Translations under genes and position numbers: made by a program
Source: Rhodocyclaceae bacterium
GTDB taxonomy: Bacteria; Pseudomonadota; Gammaproteobacteria; Burkholderiales; Rhodocyclaceae
Length of the DNA stretch: 64,000 nt
Reading direction: 5' to 3'
Assembly: GCA_018262775.1 (NCBI GenBank)
Contig: JADFDU010000011.1
Coordinates: forward strand, 62,001-126,000
Notes under the pieces: generated by a model
Told to the model about the DNA's origin: nothing
Databases searched by the model: none
The model's input: the letters and a program-made list of their open reading frames with translations, nothing else
Shown here: piece by piece, positions 33,531-41,455 of the stretch
Layout: each line of letters begins with the position of its first letter
Numbering within the stretch: position 1 is the first letter of the stretch

Positions 33531-33650
33531 TCAGTCAGTGAAGATGCCTTCTATGAAGTTTTTGGCGGCCCGGAACAGGACACCAACGCCGAAACCGAGG
33601 AGGAAGGCAGCAAGAAGTCCCCCGATTACGGATGTCATGGCGACGGTCAT
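33531..33650 (-). CDS. 39-aa pVII/pIX-like small coat protein (not in ORF track)
   Basis: Reverse-strand translation MTVAMTSVIGGLLAAFLLGFGVGVLFRAAKNFIEGIFTD*; single TM, start overlaps the end of the upstream ORF. Confidence 0.6.
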   Translation of the reverse strand: MTVAMTSVIGGLLAAFLLGFGVGVLFRAAKNFIEGIFTD

Positions 33651-33973
33651 CGTTGATAGCCCGTTGCCATGCCAATCAGAAACGCGAAAATCAGGCCAAT
33701 GGCGATTGCCACGTCCTGGATCGCGAAAGGTTCAAACAGGTTGATGTAGCTTTCGGTACAGACCGGCAGCTGCACCGTCGTTGAATTCGTGTATTGCAAG
33801 CCTGTCGCCCAGGTACGCGACTGAATGGTGTAGCTGATCAGGCCAGACTCGCTGATGCTCGATGCTTCAAGAGTGGCAATTCCTTCCCCGTCCGCTTGCG
33901 GAAAATGGTGACGAAATGCTTTCAGCACTTCGGCAGTGTTCTCGTAGCAGCGGCCGGAGAAGGAATAAGGCAT
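33647..33973 (-). CDS. hypothetical prophage protein with C-terminal TM
   Basis: MPYSFSGRCYENTAEVLKAFRHHFPQADG...AIAIGLIFAFLIGMATGYQR; coupled to neighbours. Confidence 0.65.
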   Translation of the reverse strand: MPYSFSGRCYENTAEVLKAFRHHFPQADGEGIATLEASSISESGLISYTIQSRTWATGLQYTNSTTVQLPVCTESYINLFEPFAIQDVAIAIGLIFAFLIGMATGYQR

Positions 33974-34341
33974 CAGGCTGCCTTCTTGGCCTTGGCTTCG
34001 TCAGGCCGGCCGGCCGGGTTGGCCGGATCGATCACCGGGCGAATGTCGATCAACACTTCGGACTTCTCGCCCCGGCCATCGGTTTGCGACTCAATGATCA
34101 GCTCGGCACTGAAAGGCGTGTCCAGGTGCTGGATCCTCTTTACTACCTGGGCGTTGCTACAGCGGTAGGGCTGCGAAGCATAGCCGCGTGCGTAGCCTTT
34201 GCCGCCTGCGGTGCTTTCCTTGTCGCTTCCCTTGAGGGCGCTTTCGAGGAAGATGGTGCCGCTATCGATAGCCTTGCCATCATCCATCGTGCCGACGAAC
34301 CACTTGAAACCGGTTACTTTTCCGCGTCCAATCATTTCCAT
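33973..34341 (-). CDS. phage ssDNA-binding protein (pV-like)
   Basis: Position between Rep and coat genes; GRGKVTGFKWFVG...VLIDIRPV; size typical. Confidence 0.6.
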   Translation of the reverse strand: MEMIGRGKVTGFKWFVGTMDDGKAIDSGTIFLESALKGSDKESTAGGKGYARGYASQPYRCSNAQVVKRIQHLDTPFSAELIIESQTDGRGEKSEVLIDIRPVIDPANPAGRPDEAKAKKAA

Positions 34342-34413
34342 TTTGTTTCTCCTTAGCGTTATGGGCTAAAAGGCTAATCCACGGTCGCCCGTATCCGTGC
34401 GCCTGCTGCAATA

Positions 34414-35424
34414 TCAGCCGTACTTGCGCCGGTACCACTCCGGCGCGACAAGTGCAGTTGGATTGATTTCCTTATGCTTGATGCGCGTGCGCAGGTGCTC
34501 AACCTGGCATTTAGTGGCGATGTCGATGCCATAGGCTAGGAGTGCGCGGCGGTGCCGCTTGTAAGTCGACAAAGGCAACGCCTCAGATTGATCAACTCCG
34601 TCGCGCCAGTCTTTAGCAGTTGCCCTGTATGGCTTCGGAATTTCATTGAGATCGTCAAAAGGGACTTTATCGGTCAGCACCAGCTCGGAACGATGTCGAT
34701 ACAGTTCGATCAGATTAGACATGCTGGTACCTCCAAGAAATCGGTAGCCGTTCTGCGCGAGAAAACGGGTCTTGAGGGTTAGCTCATGGCGCCCTACTCC
34801 GACTTCCTCGACGTATTGCAGAACGTCTACCGGTATGAAGTGACGCTTCACCTTGCGTTGCATTTCACGCAGCTTGTCGTAAAACTTTTCATAGACGTAT
34901 TTACTGCCCTCGCCCCAAGAGATCGTGCCGCCATCGGGAGAGACACCGACCTTGAGCCGGCCTTTCTGATGGGTGGCGAGCCAGCCCATGAACCAGGCGA
35001 GGTTGTCGCGGCCGAACAGGGCGTAATTCTTGGTGAGGTCAATGCGGGTATTGATTGCGCCCGTCCAGCTCATGTAGGTGTCGCCGGCGTAGCTGAACAT
35101 TTCGCCCTTGGTGAAGGGCGGGACGTTGAAATCGTGCAAGACGCTGTTCCAGCGCCGCACGCATTCTTCGTAGCTGTAGCCGAAGAGATTATCGGGACGG
35201 CGGAAGCGGCCGATGTTGCCGGAGGCCTCGACGGTGAAGCCGTCGCAGCGCAGCCGCAGCTTAGTGCCGAAGCTGCCTTCGTGCTCGATTGCCCGGTGCG
35301 TTGTCCATTCGACCTTGCCGTCTTCGTCGACTGACCAAACGCAGCCCTGGTTGATAAGGGGCAGTCCGCCTTCAGGGTGTACCTGTTTCATGGAGAGGTA
35401 ATCGATGAAGACGGGCTGTTCCAT
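34414..35424 (-). CDS. phage replication initiation protein (pII-like)
   Basis: FIDYLSMKQVHPEG..., RWNSVLHDFNVPPFTKGEMFSYAGDTYMSWTGAINTRIDLTKNYALFG typical of inovirus Rep. Confidence 0.85.
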   Translation of the reverse strand: MEQPVFIDYLSMKQVHPEGGLPLINQGCVWSVDEDGKVEWTTHRAIEHEGSFGTKLRLRCDGFTVEASGNIGRFRRPDNLFGYSYEECVRRWNSVLHDFNVPPFTKGEMFSYAGDTYMSWTGAINTRIDLTKNYALFGRDNLAWFMGWLATHQKGRLKVGVSPDGGTISWGEGSKYVYEKFYDKLREMQRKVKRHFIPVDVLQYVEEVGVGRHELTLKTRFLAQNGYRFLGGTSMSNLIELYRHRSELVLTDKVPFDDLNEIPKPYRATAKDWRDGVDQSEALPLSTYKRHRRALLAYGIDIATKCQVEHLRTRIKHKEINPTALVAPEWYRRKYG

Positions 35425-35600
35425 CACTGACCAACGAGGCAGAGCGGAATTGGTTTGTGGCTGCAATAATCGACCGGTTGGTCGATATCGGTGTCCCAAG
35501 CCAAGGCGCCACACCATGGGCAGCGGGTGATTTCGTCCAGATCGAGGACGGGATTCATGGCCTCGGCGTGCTCTGCGAGTAGTTGAGGGTGGCCGTACAT
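35424..35600 (-). CDS. small prophage zinc-ribbon-like protein
   Basis: MYGHPQLLAEHAEAMNPVLDLDEITRCPWCGALAWDTDIDQPVDYCSHKPIPLCLVGQ; CPWC...C.H; ATGA overlaps both sides. Confidence 0.55.
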   Translation of the reverse strand: MYGHPQLLAEHAEAMNPVLDLDEITRCPWCGALAWDTDIDQPVDYCSHKPIPLCLVGQ

Positions 35601-35848
35601 CAATACGAATCCGCCATCAAATGACAGGCCGCACGGTTCGCCGGAAGGCCCGCCACATCCTCCCACGGGCAAACACCAGAACAACGCACGTATGCGGGCT
35701 GCCCGGGCACCAAGACCGCCCGTTTAGCATACGAACAAATCGACGCAGCCTTGAGTGATTGCTCCTGATTAAACCAGTCACGAAAAGAGGCAAACAAATG
35801 CGCCTCAAGAGCCATAGACGAAAGCAACGCAGGCATAATATTTGACAT
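35600..35848 (-). CDS. hypothetical prophage early protein
   Basis: MSNIMPALLSSMALEAHLFASFRDWFNQEQSLKAASICSYAKRAV...; overlaps the next ORF by ATGA. Confidence 0.5.
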   Translation of the reverse strand: MSNIMPALLSSMALEAHLFASFRDWFNQEQSLKAASICSYAKRAVLVPGQPAYVRCSGVCPWEDVAGLPANRAACHLMADSY

Positions 35849-35905
35849 CCCCTTGCAAGTGAGGCCCTTACCGGGCATCATATTTGCGGCTGTTAATCAA
35901 CATCC

Positions 35906-35930
35906 GTGAATTAACGCAACGTTAATTCAC
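35906..35930. promoter_or_regulatory. palindromic operator in divergent prophage promoter region
   Basis: GTGAATTAACG-CAA-CGTTAATTCAC: 11-bp perfect arms between divergent 35848(-) and 35959(+). Confidence 0.75.
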
Positions 35931-35958
35931 AACTGTTATTTATGTCAAGGGGGTCGAT

Positions 35959-36381
35959 ATGAAATCCCTGAAATACCTCGATGCCGTAATGAAGAAGCAT
36001 GGCTTCACAGCCGACAAGGAATTAGCGAGCCTGCTAGGCGTCACCCCATCAGCAATTAGCCAGTATCGAACTGGAAAACGTGTTATGGATGATGAACAAT
36101 GCCTACGTGTTGCCCGTGAATTAGGCTTGGAAAACCCACTACCGATTATCGCGTCAGCGGGAATCGACCGAGCAGAAAAGACCGGTCAGAAGTCGTTATG
36201 GGAAGTTTTTACGAAAGCGACGAGCCTTAACCCCCTGGCCGTCGCCCTCCTCGTCGGTGTCACTTCGATAGTGACATCATCGCCTGCGAACGCAAGCCAG
36301 GCGCAGACTGATGGGATATGCAATCTGTATTATGTCAACTATGAGTTTGTGCTTTACCAGCTATACCGCTTGCTGATTTAG
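35959..36381 (+). CDS. HTH (DUF3693-like) phage regulator with att core inside its 3' coding end
   Basis: LDAVMKKHGFTADKELASLLGVTPSAISQYRTGKRVMDDEQCLRVARELGL; C-terminus ICNLYYVN is encoded by the att core. Confidence 0.8.
   Translation: MKSLKYLDAVMKKHGFTADKELASLLGVTPSAISQYRTGKRVMDDEQCLRVARELGLENPLPIIASAGIDRAEKTGQKSLWEVFTKATSLNPLAVALLVGVTSIVTSSPANASQAQTDGICNLYYVNYEFVLYQLYRLLI
36313..36340 (+). other. right prophage attachment site (attR)
   Basis: GGGATATGCAA TCTGTA TTATGTCAACT: same centre and XerD arm as the left dif, diverged XerC arm. Confidence 0.85.
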
Positions 36382-37214
36382 CCAGCGACGGTTTTATGCG
36401 TGTGCGCCGCTGTCTCCTGCCTTCCCGTCAGCCGCATTCCCAAAAACAGTACTGTGGCGGTTGCTAACCAGAACACCAGCTGCATCCCGGCCGGGCGCGC
36501 CTCATAACCTATCAGCACATGCATTGCCTGCCCAAGCAGCGAACCGTTGTCGAGCAGCCATGAAGTGTTCCACAACTGGCCGCCCCAGGCTGACAGCCAG
36601 TTGGCCTGAATCAGAAAGCCCGCCGCGGTCGAGGACAGACCTGCCGCCAGCAGCACCAGCATCCAGTTGGTCGCGGTAAAAAAATGACGAAGCGGGATTC
36701 GTAGCAGGCCTAAATACAACGCGAATCCCACCGCAGCACCGCCCACCAGGCCCAACGGCACGCCGGCCAGTAGATCCAGTCTACCCGCTCCGCTCGCCAC
36801 CATGCCATACAGGAACAGTACGATCTCTGAGCCCTCGCGCAGCACTGCCAACGCAACCACCGCCAGCAGCACAGCGACCGAACTCGACCCGGTTTTCACT
36901 GAATCGGTGACTTGCTGCATTTGTCTGACCATTTCCTTGCCGTGGCTGGACATCCAGATAACATGCCAGCCGATCATCACCACCGCCGTCAGCAGCACAC
37001 TGGCGTTAAACAGTTCCTGACCTGAACCGCCGACAGCTTGCTCGATCATCCCGGCGAAGATCGCGACGGCTATCGCACCGATCACACCTAACGCAATGCC
37101 GCCACCGATGAACGTGCTGCGCCTCGCCACACCGCGTGTGGCCGCAGCTACTACGGTCACAATCAGGGCCGCTTCCAGGACCTCCCGAAACACCAGCAAC
37201 GCGATAGCGAGCAT
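36378..37214 (-). CDS. FTR1 family iron permease
   Basis: LLVFREVLEAALIVTVV and LREGSEIVLFLYG (REXXE-like) motifs, seven TM segments. Confidence 0.88.
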   Translation of the reverse strand: MLAIALLVFREVLEAALIVTVVAAATRGVARRSTFIGGGIALGVIGAIAVAIFAGMIEQAVGGSGQELFNASVLLTAVVMIGWHVIWMSSHGKEMVRQMQQVTDSVKTGSSSVAVLLAVVALAVLREGSEIVLFLYGMVASGAGRLDLLAGVPLGLVGGAAVGFALYLGLLRIPLRHFFTATNWMLVLLAAGLSSTAAGFLIQANWLSAWGGQLWNTSWLLDNGSLLGQAMHVLIGYEARPAGMQLVFWLATATVLFLGMRLTGRQETAAHTHKTVAG

Positions 37215-37219
37215 GTGGG

Positions 37220-37633
37220 TTACTCCGCGACCATGACACCTTGGCCGGTATCTTGATGAAAGTCATCAAAGAATTTGTATTGTCCCGGCTTTAGCGGCCC
37301 GATGAACACCGTGACGGTGCTGCCCGGCAGCACGATCTTTTCCCGATTGAGGTCGTTACTTTCAAACTCCGCGGGCGTGGTGTCCTTGTTGGTCACTCTC
37401 AGCTTGAACTTGGTGTTCGCGGGGACCTTCAAGGTGGTCGGATCGAAGCGATGGTTTTGGATTGTCAAGGCGATCTCGGGCATCTCGGCAGCCACCGCGG
37501 CCATGGGCACCATGAGCACCATGGGCACCAGGGCGATCAGCAAGGCCAGCAACCAGGCTGTCAGGACATGCCCCGGAGCTTGCGGGGTAGCTATAGTCGT
37601 TGCGCGGGTCAAGGAGGATTCGGGCATGGTCAA
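37220..37633 (-). CDS. cupredoxin-domain periplasmic protein
   Basis: ALTIQNHRFDPTTLKVPANTKFKLRVTNKDTTPAEFESNDLNREKIVLPGSTVTVFIGPLKPGQYKFFDDFH. Confidence 0.85.
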   Translation of the reverse strand: MTMPESSLTRATTIATPQAPGHVLTAWLLALLIALVPMVLMVPMAAVAAEMPEIALTIQNHRFDPTTLKVPANTKFKLRVTNKDTTPAEFESNDLNREKIVLPGSTVTVFIGPLKPGQYKFFDDFHQDTGQGVMVAE

Positions 37634-38151
37634 TTGCCTTTCGTGGGTGCGTAACGCAGATTATCCAGCAGCGGCGTCTTCGGACGCTGGATCTGCAAAA
37701 AATCGACGCCTGCCTCTTTGTGGCAGGCGGTGCATGCTGCCGACAGCTTGTCGTAGGCTTGGCGGAATGCGACCTTCTTGCGTTGCGCCAGCGCCTGTTG
37801 CACGGTTTGGATGGCCGGGTTCATGATTCTCGGCATCACCTCTGAGAGCTTTTGTGGTTGCAGTTCGGGCGCATCGCCATTGGTCGCCTCAATGCCGCGC
37901 AATGCTTCGCCAAGTTCGCTGACCATGTAATAGGCCAGATTCCAGTTGCCTGCCTCGCCCGCCCACCACAGCCGGTTATGGCGTATCTGCAGTTCCAGCA
38001 TCTGCTGGCCGAGCTCAGGCGCCGTCATCTTTGCAGCCTGGTCGCCCGCTGGAGACTCAACCTTGCCGTCACCTGCAATTGCCGGCGTAGCTGCGGCGAT
38101 ACAAAGCGCAGCCGTGAACAAAACAACGCGGCGGGACAAAATGTTCAACAT
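37630..38151 (-). CDS. periplasmic c-type cytochrome
   Basis: Signal peptide and CTACHKEAG heme-binding motif; first gene of the FTR1 operon. Confidence 0.8.
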   Translation of the reverse strand: MLNILSRRVVLFTAALCIAAATPAIAGDGKVESPAGDQAAKMTAPELGQQMLELQIRHNRLWWAGEAGNWNLAYYMVSELGEALRGIEATNGDAPELQPQKLSEVMPRIMNPAIQTVQQALAQRKKVAFRQAYDKLSAACTACHKEAGVDFLQIQRPKTPLLDNLRYAPTKGN

Positions 38152-38254
38152 GCCAACCTCCTCAAGGCGGAAACCGGTGCGATCTGCAATCGTTCGAGAA
38201 TTGCTCGCTGCCTCATAGCGCTCCGGAACAGTATCCAATTGTTTATAGTTTGTG

Positions 38255-38277
38255 TAATGATAATTGTTCTTATTGAT
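38255..38277 (-). promoter_or_regulatory. candidate Fur box upstream of iron-uptake operon
   Basis: taatgataattgttcttattgat contains TGATAAT-n-type half site resembling the Fur consensus. Confidence 0.5.
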
Positions 38278-38413
38278 AAATGCAAGCAGAATGAGAATGC
38301 TGGGCCGTTTTAACGCGAGCACGAGCACGGCTTGGCCAATCAGCTTGTTACGCGTTCGTCGCCGAGACTAATCTCCGTGCCGACAATTGGCAATTCATCT
38401 GGCGGTTAAATAA

Positions 38414-38881
38414 TCATACGCGGTGGATGACCCAGCGTACGACACCCCAGATGGCAAACGCCTGTTCCGGGCCGACGAAGATGTCGCCATGGTCCTGGCC
38501 GTTGGCGCGAAGCAGAATTCCCTCGGGCAGGCGACATAGCTGCTTCACGGTGAATTCGCCGTCGACAACCGCAATCACAACACTCCTGTCCGTTGGCGTG
38601 GGGGTGCGATCGACGACCAGCAGATCACCGTCGTGGATGCCGAAGCCGGTCATGGAATCGCCACTGACCCGCGCGAAGAATGTCGCCTCGCGGTGCTCAA
38701 TCAGTTCATCTTCCAGACTCAGATGGTCTCCGATGAAATCGCAGGCGGGCAAAGGCAAGCCGGCGGGTACGGGTCTGGCAAGGAGCGGGCGACCCGGTAG
38801 CGGGATCACGCCCTCCTCCGGAAAAACCGGGAAGGCATTACCCGTCTTGGGTAGCCGGCTCGGCTGGCAGCGACAGGACAC
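38414..38881 (-). CDS. umuD: UmuD-like S24 autoproteolytic protein
   Basis: FFARVSGDSMTGFGIHDGDLLVVDRT, VVIAVVDGEFTVKQL; N-terminal AG cleavage-like site. Confidence 0.85.
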   Translation of the reverse strand: MSCRCQPSRLPKTGNAFPVFPEEGVIPLPGRPLLARPVPAGLPLPACDFIGDHLSLEDELIEHREATFFARVSGDSMTGFGIHDGDLLVVDRTPTPTDRSVVIAVVDGEFTVKQLCRLPEGILLRANGQDHGDIFVGPEQAFAIWGVVRWVIHRV

Positions 38882-38885
38882 GGAA

Positions 38886-39485
38886 TTAATCCCTGTAACG
38901 CCTCACGAGGCCGGTGACGACGCCGTAGAGTTCGAGTTCCCCCTTCGGCCGAATCACCGGGTAAGCCTTGTTGTGGGGCTTGAGGATGAAGCGTCCCTGC
39001 TCCGTGCCCAATTCCTTCAGGGTGAACTCGTTGTCGACGATGGCGATGACGAAATCGCCGGCGTGGGCGGCCTTGATGCGCTCGACGACGACGATATCGC
39101 CGTCGTGAATGCCGGCCTCGACCATGGAGTCGCCCTTGACAGGCACCATTACCGTGCGCGAGGGGGTGCGTACCAGGTAATCATCGACCAGGAACGGCTC
39201 GCCGCCACTTCCTTCCAGCCCGTCAGGTGCACCTGCGCGCACTGCCGCGCTGGCGAGAGCACGCTCGAAAAAACGCCTTGCCGGTATCCACGCATCGTCG
39301 TCGGGAGTGCGCTCGACAAAGCCGGCCAGCTCCAGGCGGCCGAGAAGCTTCCGCGCCGCCGTCTTCGAGGCAAAGCCCATCAAGGTTGCGACACGCTGCA
39401 GGGAGGGGATCCTGCGGGCGTCCGCGAAGTAGTCGCGCAGGTGTCCGAGGTATTCGGTATCGCGTTCGGTGTTCGAGGCAGGCAT
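38886..39485 (-). CDS. LexA-like S24 family transcriptional repressor
   Basis: Winged-helix-like N-terminus, VPVKGDSMVEAGIHDGDIVVVERI, FVIAIVDNEFTLKEL. Confidence 0.85.
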   Translation of the reverse strand: MPASNTERDTEYLGHLRDYFADARRIPSLQRVATLMGFASKTAARKLLGRLELAGFVERTPDDDAWIPARRFFERALASAAVRAGAPDGLEGSGGEPFLVDDYLVRTPSRTVMVPVKGDSMVEAGIHDGDIVVVERIKAAHAGDFVIAIVDNEFTLKELGTEQGRFILKPHNKAYPVIRPKGELELYGVVTGLVRRYRD

Positions 39486-39496
39486 GCCGCGCTCCT

Positions 39497-39546
39497 CACT
39501 ATATTGGTGTCCGATTGAGCACCAATATAGTGTCCGAACGGACACT
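39497..39546. promoter_or_regulatory. compound operator upstream of lexA-like gene
   Basis: CACTATATTGGTG-N10-CACCAATATAGTG (13-bp arms) overlapping AGTGTCCG-AA-CGGACACT (8-bp arms). Confidence 0.7.
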
Positions 39547-39615
39547 CGTCAAGTGGGGTGATGCGGAGGTGCCGCACAGGGTGCGGCACCGTGCTGCCGG
39601 GACTGACTATTGCCG

Positions 39616-39813
39616 CTATTCGCTGTCCGGAGGCGCTCCAGCTGCGTGGCTGTCATCGGTACCCGCCACGCCGGACGGATTCGCCGCGGCAACATTGTCT
39701 GGATCCGCAGCGACACTCTTGGCCGCGAGCTTCTGCAGGCGTTTTTCTTCCTGTTTTTTCTTCTTCGCCAGATCCCGCTGGCGTTTCTCGAATTGGTAGT
39801 TTGGTTTGGCCAA
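39616..39813 (-). CDS. hypothetical small Lys-rich protein
   Basis: TTG start with upstream AAGGAG; AKPNYQFEKRQRDLAKKKKQEEKRLQKLA. Confidence 0.65.
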   Translation of the reverse strand: MAKPNYQFEKRQRDLAKKKKQEEKRLQKLAAKSVAADPDNVAAANPSGVAGTDDSHAAGAPPDSE

Positions 39814-39958
39814 AAAAACTCCTTTGATTGCAGACAGGGACGAGGCGTCTCCCGTTGCAGGCATTATACGGACACGTGCGGCAGGCGGAAGCTCACATTT
39901 CGCTTCCGCATCAATAACCCACCCAGCGGACTGACGCCGCAGGCAGCGCCACTCCAGG

Positions 39959-40399
39959 CTACTCCACGCGAATCCAGGTCTGGGTGCGGCCGAAGAACAG
40001 CACCGAACCGCGCATTTCGAGCTTCTTACCGCCATCGATGACGGTCACCTTGGCGTTATAGACCTTGCCATTGGCCGGGTCGAGGATGCTGCCGCCGCCA
40101 TAGACATTGTCGCCATCCTTCTTCAAGTCGCTCAGGATGGTCATGCCGATCACCGGCTTGCCCTTGCGCGGATCATCGCTGGCGCATTCGTCGCACTTGG
40201 AATCCTGCTTGGCCGGATCGAAGATCTTCTCGACCGCTCCCGAAATCACGCCGTCCTTCTCCGTGATGCGCACCACGGATTTCGGCTTCTGGGTTTCATC
40301 GTCGATGGTGTTCCAGGCGCCGACCGGCGACATCATGTCGGCATGCACACTCATTGATACGCTTGCGGCAAGCAGTGCGGCATAGAGGTGGAATCGCAT
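39959..40399 (-). CDS. DUF2147 domain-containing secreted protein
   Basis: Signal peptide, SPVGAWNTIDDETQKPKSVVRI...GGSILDPANGKVYNAKVTVIDGGKKLEMRG. Confidence 0.9.
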   Translation of the reverse strand: MRFHLYAALLAASVSMSVHADMMSPVGAWNTIDDETQKPKSVVRITEKDGVISGAVEKIFDPAKQDSKCDECASDDPRKGKPVIGMTILSDLKKDGDNVYGGGSILDPANGKVYNAKVTVIDGGKKLEMRGSVLFFGRTQTWIRVE

Positions 40400-40457
40400 G
40401 AAGGGTCTCCTTGAAGGGTTGCAACGCGAAGCGATTGTAGCGGAGAAACCGGGCAGG

Positions 40458-40826
40458 TCACGGCTCCGCTTCGAGCAATTCCGTGTCCGCGTGGCTGTAG
40501 GCCGGACTGCAGCAGCAGAGGACGCGCATTGCATCGGTACTTGTCGCCTCGATGCAATGCGGCGTACCGGGCGGAATCAGTGCCGTATCGCCGCGACTGA
40601 CTTTGATCGTTTCATTGCCGAGCGTGAGCAGGCCCTCGCCCGCCGTGACGTGGTAGAGCTCCTCGCTCGTCAGGTGCCGGTGCAGCAGCGTGCGCGTACC
40701 GGGCGGCACGAGGGCCTCGGCCAGGCTCTGGCTGCGATTGCCGTGCCGGTCAGGATGCATCAGTTCGCGGATTTCAGAACCATCCTTGGTGATGTAGGGA
40801 GCGATGTCGGCAAGCCGGGTTTTCAT
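40458..40826 (-). CDS. cupin domain protein
   Basis: LLHRHLTSEELYHVTAGEGLLTLGNETIKVSRGDTALIPPGTPHCIEA. Confidence 0.9.
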   Translation of the reverse strand: MKTRLADIAPYITKDGSEIRELMHPDRHGNRSQSLAEALVPPGTRTLLHRHLTSEELYHVTAGEGLLTLGNETIKVSRGDTALIPPGTPHCIEATSTDAMRVLCCCSPAYSHADTELLEAEP

Positions 40827-40861
40827 GTGGAAGCCTACTGGCGGGCTCTAACTGGCGGGCT

Positions 40862-41215
40862 CTACTCTGACGCGAGCGTGATGGATGCCTCAGCGGTCGC
40901 CTTGCTGATGGAGACGAGCACCTCGCAGTATTCATTCTGCGGCTCCACGGGCGTGGGATCGCCGTCGCAGCTGCAGCCGGCGAGGATTCCCGAGTAGAAG
41001 ATGCCCACCCTGGCCTGTAGGCAATCCGGCCTCTCGGTCACGCTGAGGAGCATCGCGCTGTGCATGCCGTCGAGGGCATAGCTGGTTGATGTCAGTCCCT
41101 GTTGCAGGGGCAGGCACGACGCGTCGAGGCGCCCGATCTCGTCTTTGAGCACCGAGGAAAAATCGGTAGAGCCCCAGGCTTTCAGTGATGCCGGCAGGCG
41201 GATCATCGCGGGCAC
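40862..41215 (-). CDS. hypothetical protein
   Basis: Open frame consistent with operon layout; contains STSYALDGMHSAMLLSVTERPDCLQARVGIFYSGI. Confidence 0.6.
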   Translation of the reverse strand: MPAMIRLPASLKAWGSTDFSSVLKDEIGRLDASCLPLQQGLTSTSYALDGMHSAMLLSVTERPDCLQARVGIFYSGILAGCSCDGDPTPVEPQNEYCEVLVSISKATAEASITLASE

Positions 41216-41236
41216 GGCGTCGCGGAGCCCAAGTCT

Positions 41237-41455
41237 TCAGCGGCTTTCAGCCGTTTCACGCTTCTGTTCCGCCAATTTGGCAGCGTCGTCCAGCTTGCCT
41301 TGTACTTGGGCGGGGACGTTTTTCGCTTGCTCGGCTTCCTTGGCCTTGGCGGCGCCGACAGTCGCCGCAACGGTGGCGGTTTCGGAAACACCGCAGCCGC
41401 CAAGCAGGGTGGTAAGTAGCAATAGGAACACCGGGCGCAACGGGAGCAGCTTCAT
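41237..41455 (-). CDS. small lipoprotein
   Basis: LLLLTTLLGGCG lipobox. Confidence 0.7.
   Translation of the reverse strand: MKLLPLRPVFLLLLTTLLGGCGVSETATVAATVGAAKAKEAEQAKNVPAQVQGKLDDAAKLAEQKRETAESR

Larger units (their letters stand above)
26503..36340. mobile_element. filamentous (inovirus-like) prophage integrated at dif
   Basis: 19-bp direct repeat aatctgtattatgtcaact at both ends; Rep, SSB, coat, attachment, Zot, secretin modules; no integrase gene. Confidence 0.9.
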
